Positions 26,068 to 34,947 of a DNA stretch of 64,000 nucleotides are shown here, one piece after another. Each line of letters opens with the position of its first letter. Within the stretch, counting starts at the first letter, position 1. The notes below the pieces were generated by a model. It worked only from the letters and a program-made list of their open reading frames with translations. It was not told the DNA's origin and searched no databases. The stretch comes from Pedobacter nanyangensis. GTDB taxonomy: Bacteria; Bacteroidota; Bacteroidia; Sphingobacteriales; Sphingobacteriaceae. The position numbers were made by a program, and so were the translations under genes. The DNA lies in NCBI RefSeq assembly GCF_003313505.1, contig NZ_QMHO01000008.1:1-64000 (forward strand). The letters are read 5' to 3'.

Positions 26068-27903
26068 CTAACTTAAAAAAATAGATTGGGTTTTGGCTTT
26101 GTAATTGACAATTTTTGGCGCCCATTTTTTAATAACTTCTTCTATTTCGGCGGGCTTAAACGGTTTTGCAATGAAATCTTGCATTCCGGCTTCCAGGCAT
26201 TTATCCTTCCCGTCGCCAAGTGCATTGGCCGTAAGGGCTATAACCACCGGATATTCGTACACCCGATAATGCTTCCTGATTTCGGTAGTGGCTACCGTAC
26301 CGTCCATGATAGGCATCTGCATATCCATAAAAATGAGGTCAAATTCATTTTCCTTGACCAGCTCTACCGCCAACTGCCCATTAGATGCCTTTTTACAATT
26401 GTATCCCAGCTTGCTCAATGTTTTGGTGATCAGCATCAGGTTAATTTCGTTGTCGTCAACCACAAGGATATCCAAGGGGTAAATGCTAGCCAAAGCTACA
26501 TCCAGTACAGGTTGCTGCCCAAACGCGGTCTTGGTCTTTTGTCCATCGCTCATTTCCTTGGTTACGATAAAAAAAGTAAATATGGATCCTTTTCCAACAA
26601 TGCTGTCAACCTTTACCTTACCTTCCATCATCGAGATGAGGTTATAGGCAATGTTAAGGCCCAGGCCAGTACCGCCGTATTTTCGTACGGTGGTGTGGTC
26701 AACCTGTACAAAAGGCTTAAAAAGAAGCTTAATACGGTCTTCGGCGATGCCTATTCCCGTATCTTTTATGATAAAGCCCAAACGCATAAAACCATTTTCG
26801 TCGCGATCTATCACCTTACACTCTAACGAAATGCTGCCTTTTTCAGTAAATTTCGCAGCGTTTCCCAAAAAGTTCAGCAACACTTGTTTTAATCTTATTT
26901 GGTCGATATAAACAAACTGCGGCACGTTTTCATCAACCCAATAGTTGATGGTTAGCTGTTCCGAAGATTTTTTGGGAAGTATGGCAAAGGTTTGGGCGAT
27001 AAGCTCACGAATATTGGTAGTGGTTTTGTCCAGCTGTACCTTTCCCGCCTCTATTCTGGAGAAATCGAGCACATCATTTACAATACGTAGCAATGACTCT
27101 GCGCTGTTGTGGATCGTTTTTGCATATTCCTTCTGCTCATCGTTAAGCGAGCCCTGTAACAAAAGGTTGGACATGCCCAGTACGCCGTTCATAGGGGTAC
27201 GGATTTCGTGGCTAATCATGGCAAGATATTCGGACTTGGCGTTATTTGCCGATTGTGCAGCAAGTTTAGCATTCTGGATCTCTTTGGCATGGGCCAATTG
27301 TTTATGCAGCGCCTTTTGCGAACGGAAATAAAGAATAATGATCATGATCATGACCAAAATGCCTATACCTACTACAAGCAAAGCAAGATTTTGATAAAAG
27401 CTTTCGTTTTGCGAGATCTTCATTTTCAGATCGTCCCGTTCTTGTTTAACCAGTTTATTTAACAGTGGCAAGGTGGCGCCTGCTTGCTTACCAGTTCCGC
27501 CTACATCTAAAACATTGCCGGTTTGTACCAGCTGGCCACTGTAAAAGCGAATCTCGGTTTCCAGGCTGTTCAGGATAGAATTTACTTCTGCCTTATTGGA
27601 TTCGGCCTCTTGTGATAGCACCTCCAATACTTCTTTGTTCCTGCCCAAAGTATTGAGGTAGGCGCTTAGGCTATCTGCCTGGGCCGAGTCGGCGCCAAGC
27701 AGGTTTATATAAGCATAATTGGCGCTTTGCAGCACATTGCTCAATGACACCAATTGATCTACAAGATGTTGCTTATGTTTAAAATATGCTGTATTTTCCT
27801 TGTTGTAGGAAAATAGCGAAATACCCCCGCCAATAATGGCGAGGATCAGCAACAACTTAACCATAAAGTTGACAAACAATTTCTTCGACGCAGGCAGACT
27901 CAT
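26068..27903 (-). CDS. hybrid sensor histidine kinase/response regulator
   Basis: 611 aa from the ATG at 27903. Order: TM1 (residues about 13-32), a mostly helical periplasmic domain of about 140 residues, TM2 (about 175-193), HisKA with the phospho-accepting H232 in [12 protein letters not shown], HATPase with N-box [11 protein letters not shown]1 DTGIGI and G2 YGGTGLGLN, then a receiver domain ([12 protein letters not shown]... FMDMQMP with D527, TAN, KPF). There is no DNA-binding output domain, so it should act through another regulator. It heads the metal efflux run on the same strand, suggesting it controls or senses for that system; the sensed signal is unknown. Confidence 0.9.
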   Translation of the reverse strand: MSLPASKKLFVNFMVKLLLILAIIGGGISLFSYNKENTAYFKHKQHLVDQLVSLSNVLQSANYAYINLLGADSAQADSLSAYLNTLGRNKEVLEVLSQEAESNKAEVNSILNSLETEIRFYSGQLVQTGNVLDVGGTGKQAGATLPLLNKLVKQERDDLKMKISQNESFYQNLALLVVGIGILVMIMIIILYFRSQKALHKQLAHAKEIQNAKLAAQSANNAKSEYLAMISHEIRTPMNGVLGMSNLLLQGSLNDEQKEYAKTIHNSAESLLRIVNDVLDFSRIEAGKVQLDKTTTNIRELIAQTFAILPKKSSEQLTINYWVDENVPQFVYIDQIRLKQVLLNFLGNAAKFTEKGSISLECKVIDRDENGFMRLGFIIKDTGIGIAEDRIKLLFKPFVQVDHTTVRKYGGTGLGLNIAYNLISMMEGKVKVDSIVGKGSIFTFFIVTKEMSDGQKTKTAFGQQPVLDVALASIYPLDILVVDDNEINLMLITKTLSKLGYNCKKASNGQLAVELVKENEFDLIFMDMQMPIMDGTVATTEIRKHYRVYEYPVVIALTANALGDGKDKCLEAGMQDFIAKPFKPAEIEEVIKKWAPKIVNYKAKTQSIFLS

Positions 27904-27937
27904 AATTTTTATCAAACTTTATTACAGGTTAATTTGG

Positions 27938-28273
27938 TTAACCTTTGGTATTGATGCCCATTTTGTCTGCAAAATGCGCACAATAGTCCCTCAGGTCCTC
28001 AACAATATTTTTTTCGCCTGTAGCCCTTAAAAAACTATCGCCCATGGTTTGCAAGGTTTCGTAAAAGAAACGTTTCATCTCGTCAACAGGCATATCTTTG
28101 GTCCATAAATCTATCCTCATCGAGTTTTTATAGTTATGGTCCCAAAGCGCCAGCATCATAGATTTTGCGGCCATTTGGTCTTGGTTCTGTGAGTCTGTCG
28201 ATTCCCAAAGGATGTTTTCGGGAACATTTTTCTCATCTAACTCTACGGTAATCTTTATTTCTGCTTTTTTCAT
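27938..28273 (-). CDS. gldC: gliding motility protein GldC
   Basis: 111 residues from the ATG at 28273 (MKKAEIKITVELDEKNVPENILWESTDS), the usual start of GldC; the open frame runs on upstream with cysteine-rich nonsense, and an alternative ATG at 28288 would add five residues. The body (MAAKSMMLALWDHNYKNSMRIDLWTKDMPVDEMKRFFYETLQTMGDSFLRATG) matches the GldC family found across Bacteroidota, including non-gliding members. It is soluble, with no signal. The role in the GldB/GldC pair is not understood, and gldB is not in the window. It follows a small membrane protein gene and rhlE on the same strand. Confidence 0.88.
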   Translation of the reverse strand: MKKAEIKITVELDEKNVPENILWESTDSQNQDQMAAKSMMLALWDHNYKNSMRIDLWTKDMPVDEMKRFFYETLQTMGDSFLRATGEKNIVEDLRDYCAHFADKMGINTKG

Positions 28274-28305
28274 TTCTTTACTTCTCATTATGATCTGCTG
28301 TTCGG

Positions 28306-28587
28306 TTACCCGAAAACAGTTATTTTCAAAACCAAGATGAATATGGCAGTTAAGACTACAAGCACAAGTTGTATTAGCCAAAGTCTTGCCAAACTTGGTA
28401 TAAATTTTCTAAAAATTTGATCGCTTAAAAAAGACACGAAGAAAACCAACAAGCCCAAGGCTATAAAAACACCCTTAAATTCTTCGTTGGCGGGTGCCAA
28501 AATCCAGCGTTTATTAACAATTAGACTAAAAACAGCCATAATACTCAACGCTGAAACAATGTTCAATGGGGTCAGTTTTACTCTCAA
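28306..28587 (-). CDS. small three-helix membrane protein
   Basis: 93 residues with three hydrophobic segments (IVSALSIMAVFSLIV, GVFIALGLLVFFVSFLS, LIQLVLVVLTAIFILVLKI). Similar short membrane proteins beginning with a KLTPLN-like sequence occur in Bacteroidota without known function. The start is a TTG at 28587, two bases after the rhlE stop, so translation is probably coupled; no ATG gives a protein with all three helices. It lies between rhlE and gldC. Confidence 0.65.
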   Translation of the reverse strand: MRVKLTPLNIVSALSIMAVFSLIVNKRWILAPANEEFKGVFIALGLLVFFVSFLSDQIFRKFIPSLARLWLIQLVLVVLTAIFILVLKITVFG

Positions 28588-28589
28588 AG

Positions 28590-29900
28590 CTATCTGCGTT
28601 TTGGTTTTGGTTTGTTTATTTTTTTTGTACCTTTTTTTGTATTGTTGCCAAACGACTTCTTTTTTTCGTGGAACGCTCCCTTAAAGTCGGGATTTTCTTT
28701 CCGCTTTTGGGCATCAATTTCCCGAGCTATGGTTTGCCTTTCCTCATAGGGGGTTTCTTCTACAAAAACTTCGGCAGGTAATTGTACTTCTGGAATTTGC
28801 TGCCTGATAAGTTTTTCAATCTTTTCCACGTAGTACTTCTCGGCTTCGTTATAAAAGGTAATGGCGGTTCCTTCATTAAATGCCCTGCCTGTTCTGCCAA
28901 TACGATGTACATAATCTTCGATAACGATGGGTACATCAAAGTTAATTACATGGCTAACTTGGCTTACGTCAATCCCTCGGGAAGCTACATCGGTAGCCAC
29001 CAATACCCTAATGTTCCCTTCCTTAAAGCTGTTGATGGAGTTGATGCGTGTATTTTGTCCCTTATTGGCATGGATTACCCGCACTGCCTCCTCTCCAAAG
29101 CGCCGCGAAATAAAATTGTTGATGTTATCGGCAACGGTTTTGGTTTTACAAAAGATGATCAGCTTCTTAAATTCTTCATCGTTCTTGAGCAAATATTGCA
29201 ACAGGTTAATTTTAGTTTTGAAATTAGGCACTGCATATAACACCTGTGTTACGGTTTGTGCAGGCGTGGCTTGCGCTGCCACTTCAATGGTCAGTGGGTT
29301 TTTGAGGAAATCGCCCGCTATTTTTTGCACCAAATCACTCATGGTAGCAGAAAACAGCAAGTTTTGGCGCTTTCGCGGCACTACTTCCAAAATACGATGG
29401 ATGGAACCAATGAAACCCATATCCATCATTTTATCGGCTTCATCCAGCACTAAGAACTGTAAGCTTCGGGTATTGATATCCCCGGCAAGGTAAAGGTCTA
29501 AAAAGCGGCCAGGTGTGGCCACCAAAATATCCAAGCCTTTTGCAATTTGTTCTTTTTGAGTTTTAGGCCCAATCCCTCCAAAAATGACCACGGTACGGAG
29601 ATCGGTATAGGTTGAAAACAATTTTACCTGCTCCTCTATTTGCAGGGCCAGCTCACGGGTAGGCACCAAAATCAGCGCACGCGGATTTTCGCCCTGCGCA
29701 TATTTCAGTTTCATGAGCATAGGCAGCACATAGGCGGCAGTTTTTCCGGTTCCCGTTTGCGCAATGCCAAACAAATCCTGACCAGACAAAACCGGACCTA
29801 TGGCTTTTTCCTGTATCGGGGTGGCTTCTACAAAGCCTGCTTCTTCCACTGCGTTCAGTATTTGTCTGTTGAGCTTAAACTCGTCGAATTTTTTTGGCAT
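28590..29900 (-). CDS. rhlE: DEAD-box RNA helicase, RhlE-like
   Basis: ATP-dependent RNA helicase, 436 aa. The Q motif (FVEATPIQEKAI), Walker A AQTGTGKT, PTRELALQ, TPGRFLDL, the DEAD box in LVLDEADKMMDMGF, SAT, IIFCKTKTVAD, VATDVASRGID and HRIGRTGR are all present in order. The C-terminal tail is short and strongly basic (ending KKGTKKINKPKPKRR), a likely RNA-contact extension. A TAAATTTG box ends 5 nt before the ATG, so the message may have no leader. Likely roles are ribosome assembly or RNA turnover in the cold, by family. Confidence 0.92.
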   Translation of the reverse strand: MPKKFDEFKLNRQILNAVEEAGFVEATPIQEKAIGPVLSGQDLFGIAQTGTGKTAAYVLPMLMKLKYAQGENPRALILVPTRELALQIEEQVKLFSTYTDLRTVVIFGGIGPKTQKEQIAKGLDILVATPGRFLDLYLAGDINTRSLQFLVLDEADKMMDMGFIGSIHRILEVVPRKRQNLLFSATMSDLVQKIAGDFLKNPLTIEVAAQATPAQTVTQVLYAVPNFKTKINLLQYLLKNDEEFKKLIIFCKTKTVADNINNFISRRFGEEAVRVIHANKGQNTRINSINSFKEGNIRVLVATDVASRGIDVSQVSHVINFDVPIVIEDYVHRIGRTGRAFNEGTAITFYNEAEKYYVEKIEKLIRQQIPEVQLPAEVFVEETPYEERQTIAREIDAQKRKENPDFKGAFHEKKKSFGNNTKKGTKKINKPKPKRR

Positions 29901-29905
29901 AGCTG

Positions 29906-29913
29906 CAAATTTA
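29906..29913 (-). promoter_or_regulatory. TAnnTTTG -7 box for rhlE
   Basis: Minus strand TAAATTTG ending 5 nt before the rhlE ATG. Confidence 0.6.
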
Positions 29914-30043
29914 CGATTATTAGTTAGAAGTGCGATGTTCGAGGATAGAAGTTCAGCAGGATAGGTATAAACTTACAACCATTCAACAATCGAAAAACGA
30001 CTTTTCTTCGGGTGGTCAACTTCCGACTTACGACTTTATCTAT

Positions 30044-30051
30044 TACCTTTG
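30044..30051 (+). promoter_or_regulatory. TAnnTTTG -7 box for pyrC
   Basis: TACCTTTG ending 4 nt before the pyrC ATG. Confidence 0.6.
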
Positions 30052-30055
30052 AAGC

Positions 30056-31390
30056 ATGAGCACAATCTTGATTAAAGCAGCCAGTATTGTAAACGAGGGC
30101 AACATATTTACTTCAGATCTTTTCATCGAAAACGGAAGGATAGCAAAAATTGATTCGAACATTAACGCCACCGCCGATATAGAAATCAATGCAGAGGGCT
30201 TACACCTTTTACCGGGTATGATTGATGACCAGGTGCACTTTCGTGAGCCGGGGCTAACGCATAAGGCGGATATTTTTACGGAAAGCATGGCGGCTGTGGC
30301 TGGAGGTATTACCTCTTTCATGGAAATGCCTAACACCGTGCCCAACACTTTAACTCAAGAACTTTTGGCAGATAAATATGCCATCGCCAAGCATACTTCA
30401 TTGGCCAACTATTCCTTTTATATGGGTGCCAGTAACGATAACATTGAAGAGGTGCTCAAAACCGATCCGAAAAATGTTTGCGGCATTAAGGTTTTTATGG
30501 GCTCTTCAACGGGCAACATGCTGGTTGACAACGAAAAAACCTTGGAGAATATTTTTAGCAAGGCACCAATGTTGGTGGCCACGCATTGCGAAGATGAAGC
30601 CACCATTCGGCACAACCTTGCCACTTATAAAGCGCAATATGGAGAGGATATCACCATCGATATGCACCCGCTCATCAGAAGTGCGGAGGCTTGCTACAAA
30701 TCGTCGTCGCTGGCGGTTGAACTTGCCAAACGTTACCAAACCCGCTTACATATCTTACATATTTCCACTGCTCAGGAAGTAAGCTTATTTGACAATACCC
30801 TTCCTTTGGCAGAGAAGAAAATTACCGCCGAAGCTTGCGTACATCACCTTTGGTTTAACGATACCGATTATGCTACAAAAGGTAATTTCATCAAATGGAA
30901 CCCTGCCGTAAAAACCGCAGCAGATCAAGCGGGCATTTTACAGGGCTTATTGGATAACCATATCGATGTGATTGCCACCGACCACGCTCCCCACACCATC
31001 GAGGAAAAAAGCCAAGCTTATTTACGGGCACCTTCTGGTGGCCCATTGGTACAACATGCCCTACCGGCCTTGCTAGAAATGCACTTGCAAGGTAAAATAT
31101 CCCTGGAAAAGATTGTAGAAAAGGCTTCGCACAATGTGGCTACCTGTTTTAATTTGAGCGAGCGTGGCTTTGTAAGGGAAGGCTATTGGGCTGATTTGGT
31201 TTTGGTTGATTTAAACGACCCTTTCAAAGTGACCAAATTAAACTCTTTATATAAATGCGGGTGGTCGCCATTTGAAGGGCAAACTTTTGGCGCCAGCATT
31301 ACCCACACTTTCGTTTCCGGAAATTTGGCTTACCAAAAGGGAAAATTCATGACCAGCGAAACGGGACAGCGCTTAGCTTTTAACAGGTAA
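30056..31390 (+). CDS. pyrC: dihydroorotase
   Basis: Cyclises N-carbamoyl-aspartate to dihydroorotate in pyrimidine synthesis. 444 aa amidohydrolase: the first metal pair is in DDQVHFREPGLTHKAD (HxxR form, His as DQVH), the candidate carbamylated lysine in CGIKVFMGSSTGN, later metal histidines in THCEDE and LHILHIST, and the catalytic aspartate in VIATDHAPHT, followed by the substrate loop APSGGPLVQHALP. N- and C-terminal strands form the small beta-sandwich (IKAASIVNEGNIFTSDLFIENGRIAKID). It has its own near-leaderless promoter and is followed by the DUF3810 gene after 13 nt. Confidence 0.92.
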   Translation: MSTILIKAASIVNEGNIFTSDLFIENGRIAKIDSNINATADIEINAEGLHLLPGMIDDQVHFREPGLTHKADIFTESMAAVAGGITSFMEMPNTVPNTLTQELLADKYAIAKHTSLANYSFYMGASNDNIEEVLKTDPKNVCGIKVFMGSSTGNMLVDNEKTLENIFSKAPMLVATHCEDEATIRHNLATYKAQYGEDITIDMHPLIRSAEACYKSSSLAVELAKRYQTRLHILHISTAQEVSLFDNTLPLAEKKITAEACVHHLWFNDTDYATKGNFIKWNPAVKTAADQAGILQGLLDNHIDVIATDHAPHTIEEKSQAYLRAPSGGPLVQHALPALLEMHLQGKISLEKIVEKASHNVATCFNLSERGFVREGYWADLVLVDLNDPFKVTKLNSLYKCGWSPFEGQTFGASITHTFVSGNLAYQKGKFMTSETGQRLAFNR

Positions 31391-31403
31391 TTTTTGTTTT
31401 AAA

Positions 31404-32480
31404 TTGACATCCATTAGGCATACACGCAACAAGACCTTTGCCCTGTTGGCAATCGCATTGATCATCTTTGTTTTAGGACTTTATCCTGAAGCGATTGAAA
31501 ACTATTACAGCGAATTAGTCTATCCTGTAATTTCGATGGTACAACGTTGCATTGCTTCGTTTTTCCCTTTTGCCATTGGCGATTTACTTTATGTTTTGCT
31601 GATCATTTATGTCATCAGAAAGGTAGTGACCTTTATTAGCAAAACTAAAAAGGATCAGGATGCCTATCTTTGCTTCGCTTTGCAAGGGCTAAACTTTTTC
31701 CTCATCATCTATATTTCTTTTAAAGTATTGTGGGGCTTGAATTACTCTCGCCCACAAATTAATGAGCAACTTCAAATCAATAAAATGCCTTACCAAAAAG
31801 CGCAGCTTTTGAACCTCAGCTCCCTGTTCATCAATAAACTAGAGAAATTAGGCAAAGCCATTGGTGATACCCCTGCCAATTACACCATAGAAGAACTACA
31901 GGATCGTGCCGCAACCAGCTACAACGCTTTAGCCATACAACAGCCTTTGTTCGAATACAAATACCAGGCGGTAAAAGCTGTACTTAGCGGCTGGCTCACC
32001 AGCAAAATGGGCATAGAAGGCTATTATAACCCTTTATCTGGCGAAGCCAATATCAATACCAAACTCCCTGAATTTGTTTTGCCTTTTGTGGTTTGTCATG
32101 AAATGGCGCATCAAGTAGGTGTTGCCCGTGAAGACGAAGCCAATTTGGTAGGATACTTGGCTGCCATACACCATGAGGATATCCATTTCCAATATTCTGC
32201 CTACTACAACATGCTAAGGTATGTGCTATTCGAAATCAGGATGAAATATCCCGAGGATTACAATGTGCTCATTACCAAAATACCGCAGCAAGTGATGGAC
32301 AATTTTAAGCGGGAAAGAGCATTTTGGGCCAAATACAATGGCTCCATGTCTGTTTATATGGGTAAAACCTTTGATAAGATCCTAAAGCTCAACAACCAAC
32401 AAAAGGGTATCAATAGCTATCAGGACATTGTGCTCTGGCTGGTGAATTATCACGAGAAAGAATTAGCAGTTCTCCATTAA
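31404..32480 (+). CDS. DUF3810 membrane protein with HExxH motif
   Basis: 358 residues from a TTG at 31404 (MTSIRHTRNK); no ATG precedes the first membrane helix, so the TTG is likely. The N-terminal third has three hydrophobic segments; the remainder is soluble and contains VVCHEMAHQVGVAREDEANLV, a zincin-type HExxH with a downstream acidic residue, so it may be a membrane-bound metalloprotease. The DUF3810 family is widespread in Bacteroidota and Firmicutes with no demonstrated substrate. It begins 13 nt after pyrC and could be co-transcribed. Confidence 0.82.
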   Translation: MTSIRHTRNKTFALLAIALIIFVLGLYPEAIENYYSELVYPVISMVQRCIASFFPFAIGDLLYVLLIIYVIRKVVTFISKTKKDQDAYLCFALQGLNFFLIIYISFKVLWGLNYSRPQINEQLQINKMPYQKAQLLNLSSLFINKLEKLGKAIGDTPANYTIEELQDRAATSYNALAIQQPLFEYKYQAVKAVLSGWLTSKMGIEGYYNPLSGEANINTKLPEFVLPFVVCHEMAHQVGVAREDEANLVGYLAAIHHEDIHFQYSAYYNMLRYVLFEIRMKYPEDYNVLITKIPQQVMDNFKRERAFWAKYNGSMSVYMGKTFDKILKLNNQQKGINSYQDIVLWLVNYHEKELAVLH

Positions 32481-32523
32481 CAGTTTTCAGTTTTACCTGC
32501 CAATAAATAATGCTAACCGAATG

Positions 32524-33105
32524 TTATCCGTGTATAGCCTCTTTATTGCCGTAGCTTTTGATCAGGTTGCCTTCAAATTCCAACCATTCCTTCCAACGTT
32601 TATCCACGTCAACATCAACGGCGTACTTACGTGCAAAGTTTAGGAAAGTGGTATAGTGCGTAGCTTCGGAAACCATTAGCTCATGATAGAATTTAGCCAG
32701 TGCTTCGTCTTTAATGTTTTGCGATAAAACCCTGAAACGTTCACAGCTACGGGCCTCAATCATGGCTGCAAACAGTAATCTGTCAATAAAAGCCTGGTTT
32801 CGGCTACCGTCTTTTTTGCTGAACTTTACCAATTTACCTACATAATCGTCCTTACGCTCGCGCCCCAGGGTATAGCCGCGTTCTTTGATGATGTTGACCA
32901 CCATCTGAAAATGTTGCATTTCCTCCAAAGCTATGGTTGTAAGTTCATCTACCAAATCCTGATGTTCCGAGTTCTGCGTAATTAGCGTAATGGCATTACT
33001 AGCCGCCTTCTGTTCGCACCAAGCATGATCAGTCAAAATTTCTTCCAGGTTAGCTTCGGCAATGTTTGCCCAACGAGGGTCGGTAAGTAACTTAAGTCCT
33101 AACAT
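32524..33105 (-). CDS. miaE: tRNA 2-methylthio-N6-isopentenyladenosine hydroxylase
   Basis: A 193-aa diiron enzyme that hydroxylates ms2i6A37 in tRNA. The four-helix carboxylate/His ligand set is visible: DHAWCEQKAAS, EEMQHF, IEARSCERFRVLS and SEATHYTTF. LGLKLLTDPRWANIAE is the usual MiaE N-terminus. The open frame continues 27 codons upstream, but a TAATTTTG promoter box (33111-33118) lies in that part and ends 5 nt before the ATG at 33105, so 33105 is taken as the start. MiaA and MiaB, which make the substrate, are not in the window. Confidence 0.9.
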   Translation of the reverse strand: MLGLKLLTDPRWANIAEANLEEILTDHAWCEQKAASNAITLITQNSEHQDLVDELTTIALEEMQHFQMVVNIIKERGYTLGRERKDDYVGKLVKFSKKDGSRNQAFIDRLLFAAMIEARSCERFRVLSQNIKDEALAKFYHELMVSEATHYTTFLNFARKYAVDVDVDKRWKEWLEFEGNLIKSYGNKEAIHG

Positions 33106-33110
33106 GGCCG

Positions 33111-33118
33111 CAAAATTA
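33111..33118 (-). promoter_or_regulatory. TAnnTTTG -7 box for miaE
   Basis: Minus strand TAATTTTG ending 5 nt before the miaE ATG; it settles the start choice. Confidence 0.65.
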
Positions 33119-33190
33119 AGAAAATAGCTACAGATGCACAGTTTTTTTGTTTTGAAACTGATTTCCTCCCATTCATTGGCATTCATTTTT

Positions 33191-33218
33191 CGTCATTGCG
33201 AGCTAGCGAAGCAATCTC
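33191..33218 (+). repeat. dispersed CGTCATTGCGAG...GCAATCTC repeat
   Basis: CGTCATTGCGAG, CTAGCGAA, GCAATCTC. This word is a common intergenic repeat in many bacterial genomes; degraded relatives in this window lie at 77-102 and, as an inverted pair, at 54445-54474 and 54591-54622. Confidence 0.7.
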
Positions 33219-33271
33219 TATCGATAGCTAATATTTTAAAAAACATCTGTGCATCTGTGGCTGATTAAATG

Positions 33272-33279
33272 CACCTTTG
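33272..33279 (+). promoter_or_regulatory. TAnnTTTG-like -7 box for the glycosyltransferase
   Basis: CACCTTTG (one mismatch to TAnnTTTG) ending 6 nt before the ATG at 33286. Confidence 0.45.
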
Positions 33280-33285
33280 TAAAAC

Positions 33286-34515
33286 ATGGCAACTAGAAAA
33301 GTTTTGTTCATTGGCTTGGTTTGGCCAGAGCCTACGTCATCGGCGGCGGGTACCAGAATAGTGCAGTTGGTGCAATTGTTTTTAGCCAATGGCGATGAAG
33401 TTCATTTTGCTTCGGCTGCTTCCAAAAATGAGTTTAGCTTTAACTTGGCAAGTTTGGGAGTAATCAACCATCAGATCAGGCTTAACGACAGTTCTTTTGA
33501 TCCGTGGCTTGCAGCCTTAAACCCCAATGTTGTGGTTTTCGACAGGTTCATGATTGAAGAGCAATATGGCTGGCGGGTACAGGAAGCCTGTCCAAATGCC
33601 TTGAGAATTTTAGATACGGAAGACCTCCATTTTTTACGACAAGCCCGACAAACAGCCCTTAAACACAAAAAAAGCCTTGCACAAATTGATTTTTTATACA
33701 ACGACGTAACCAAACGGGAACTGGCCGCTATTTTACGTTGTGATTTGTCGTTAATCATTTCTCAAGCGGAAATGGAGCTTCTGCAAATGTTCAACATCAG
33801 TCCGCAAATCCTTTACTATCTGCCCTTTTTAGAGGATGAAATTACCGCTGCCACAAACTGGAATGCTTTTGAGCAACGAAAAGATTTGGTGTTCATTGGG
33901 AATTACCTGCACGAACCCAACTGGCAAACCCTTCAACACTTAAAAACAGCGGTTTGGCCACTACTGAGAAAAAAACTACCCGAAGCTACCTTACATATCT
34001 ACGGAGCTTATGCTTCGGAAAAGGTGACTCAATTACATAACCCGAGAGAGAAATTTGTGGTACACGGCAGGGCCGAAAACGCCAGAACAACCATTGCCAA
34101 GCATCGGATATTGTTGGCTCCCCTCCTATTTGGAGCAGGCGCCAAAGGCAAATTTGTGGATGCCATGCAAACCGGAACGCCCATTGCCTCCAGCAGTATT
34201 GGTGCAGAGGGAATGGCCAATGGTTTGGATTGGGCGGGAATCATTAACGACAATTTAGAGCAATTGGTTGACGAAACCGCTAAGCTTTACCATGACCAAA
34301 TCAGTTGGAAACAAGCACAGCAAAACGGTATTCAAATCATCAACCAATTATACTCGAAAAGCAAGTTTGAAGTCCCGTTTTTGAAACAACTTTCTCGTCT
34401 GGAGGAAAGCCTTACAGCGCATCGACAACAAAATTTTTTGGGGGAAATATTGAAACATCACACCTTGCAAAGTACCAAGTACATGTCGCTGTGGATTGAG
34501 GAAAAGAATAAGTAA
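33286..34515 (+). CDS. glycosyltransferase, GT-B fold (GT4-like)
   Basis: 409 aa, cytoplasmic. The N-terminal domain begins VLFIGLVWPEPTSSAAGTRIVQLVQLF, the usual first strand and glycine loop of a GT-B acceptor domain. The C-terminal domain has DLVFIGNYLHEPNW, LHIYGAYASEKV, VVHGRAENAR and the nucleotide-sugar site LLAPLLFGAGAKGKFVDAMQTGTPIASSSIGAEGM, with the expected late acidic/small-residue pattern. Donor and acceptor are unknown; there is no polysaccharide cluster around it. It stands alone between miaE (divergent) and an unrecognised gene. Confidence 0.82.
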   Translation: MATRKVLFIGLVWPEPTSSAAGTRIVQLVQLFLANGDEVHFASAASKNEFSFNLASLGVINHQIRLNDSSFDPWLAALNPNVVVFDRFMIEEQYGWRVQEACPNALRILDTEDLHFLRQARQTALKHKKSLAQIDFLYNDVTKRELAAILRCDLSLIISQAEMELLQMFNISPQILYYLPFLEDEITAATNWNAFEQRKDLVFIGNYLHEPNWQTLQHLKTAVWPLLRKKLPEATLHIYGAYASEKVTQLHNPREKFVVHGRAENARTTIAKHRILLAPLLFGAGAKGKFVDAMQTGTPIASSSIGAEGMANGLDWAGIINDNLEQLVDETAKLYHDQISWKQAQQNGIQIINQLYSKSKFEVPFLKQLSRLEESLTAHRQQNFLGEILKHHTLQSTKYMSLWIEEKNK

Positions 34516-34535
34516 ACAAGTATATTTATCAAAAT

Positions 34536-34883
34536 ATGGAAAACATTAGTGAATTAGAAGCCATCTTATTAAATGGCCTAACCGAAAAATATCCATCGTT
34601 AAAACCACATATTCCGCACTTAAAGGTTTCCAAAAGACAAATATCAGGCTTCAGCTTATACGTATATTTTTCGTATGTTGATTTTAACGAAGAACCAGAA
34701 ATGATCAATAGCCTATTTAGCAATGGCGAAAAAATTATGACACCTGCGCTAAAAGATGGTTTAAGCTATGTGATTGACGTTACCGCAGGAATGATTGAAC
34801 ATATCGAGTTTTCTACCTACAAAGAACAGTGGGACGGCACTTTTGGAGAATATCAAATTGTAGAAAGCGAAATAGGTAATTAG
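34536..34883 (+). CDS. unrecognised 115-aa protein
   Basis: I do not recognise a family. The protein is soluble and moderately acidic, with no signal peptide or membrane helix. It starts MENISELEAILLNGLTEKYPSLKPHIPHLKVSKRQ and contains YVYFSYVDF and DGTFGEYQIVES; a mixed alpha/beta fold is plausible. It lies 20 nt after the glycosyltransferase and 64 nt before another unrecognised gene that precedes hscA. Base composition looks more AT-rich than the metabolic genes around it. Confidence 0.6.
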   Translation: MENISELEAILLNGLTEKYPSLKPHIPHLKVSKRQISGFSLYVYFSYVDFNEEPEMINSLFSNGEKIMTPALKDGLSYVIDVTAGMIEHIEFSTYKEQWDGTFGEYQIVESEIGN

Positions 34884-34947
34884 TCTATCTAAAATTGTAG
34901 TTTTAAGCTTGAATTAACCTCATTATCACCTCTAAATTCATCTCAGC

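Noticed and set aside
26086-26826. 246-codon frame opposite the histidine kinase
   Set aside because: It is the antisense shadow of well-supported kinase and receiver domains.
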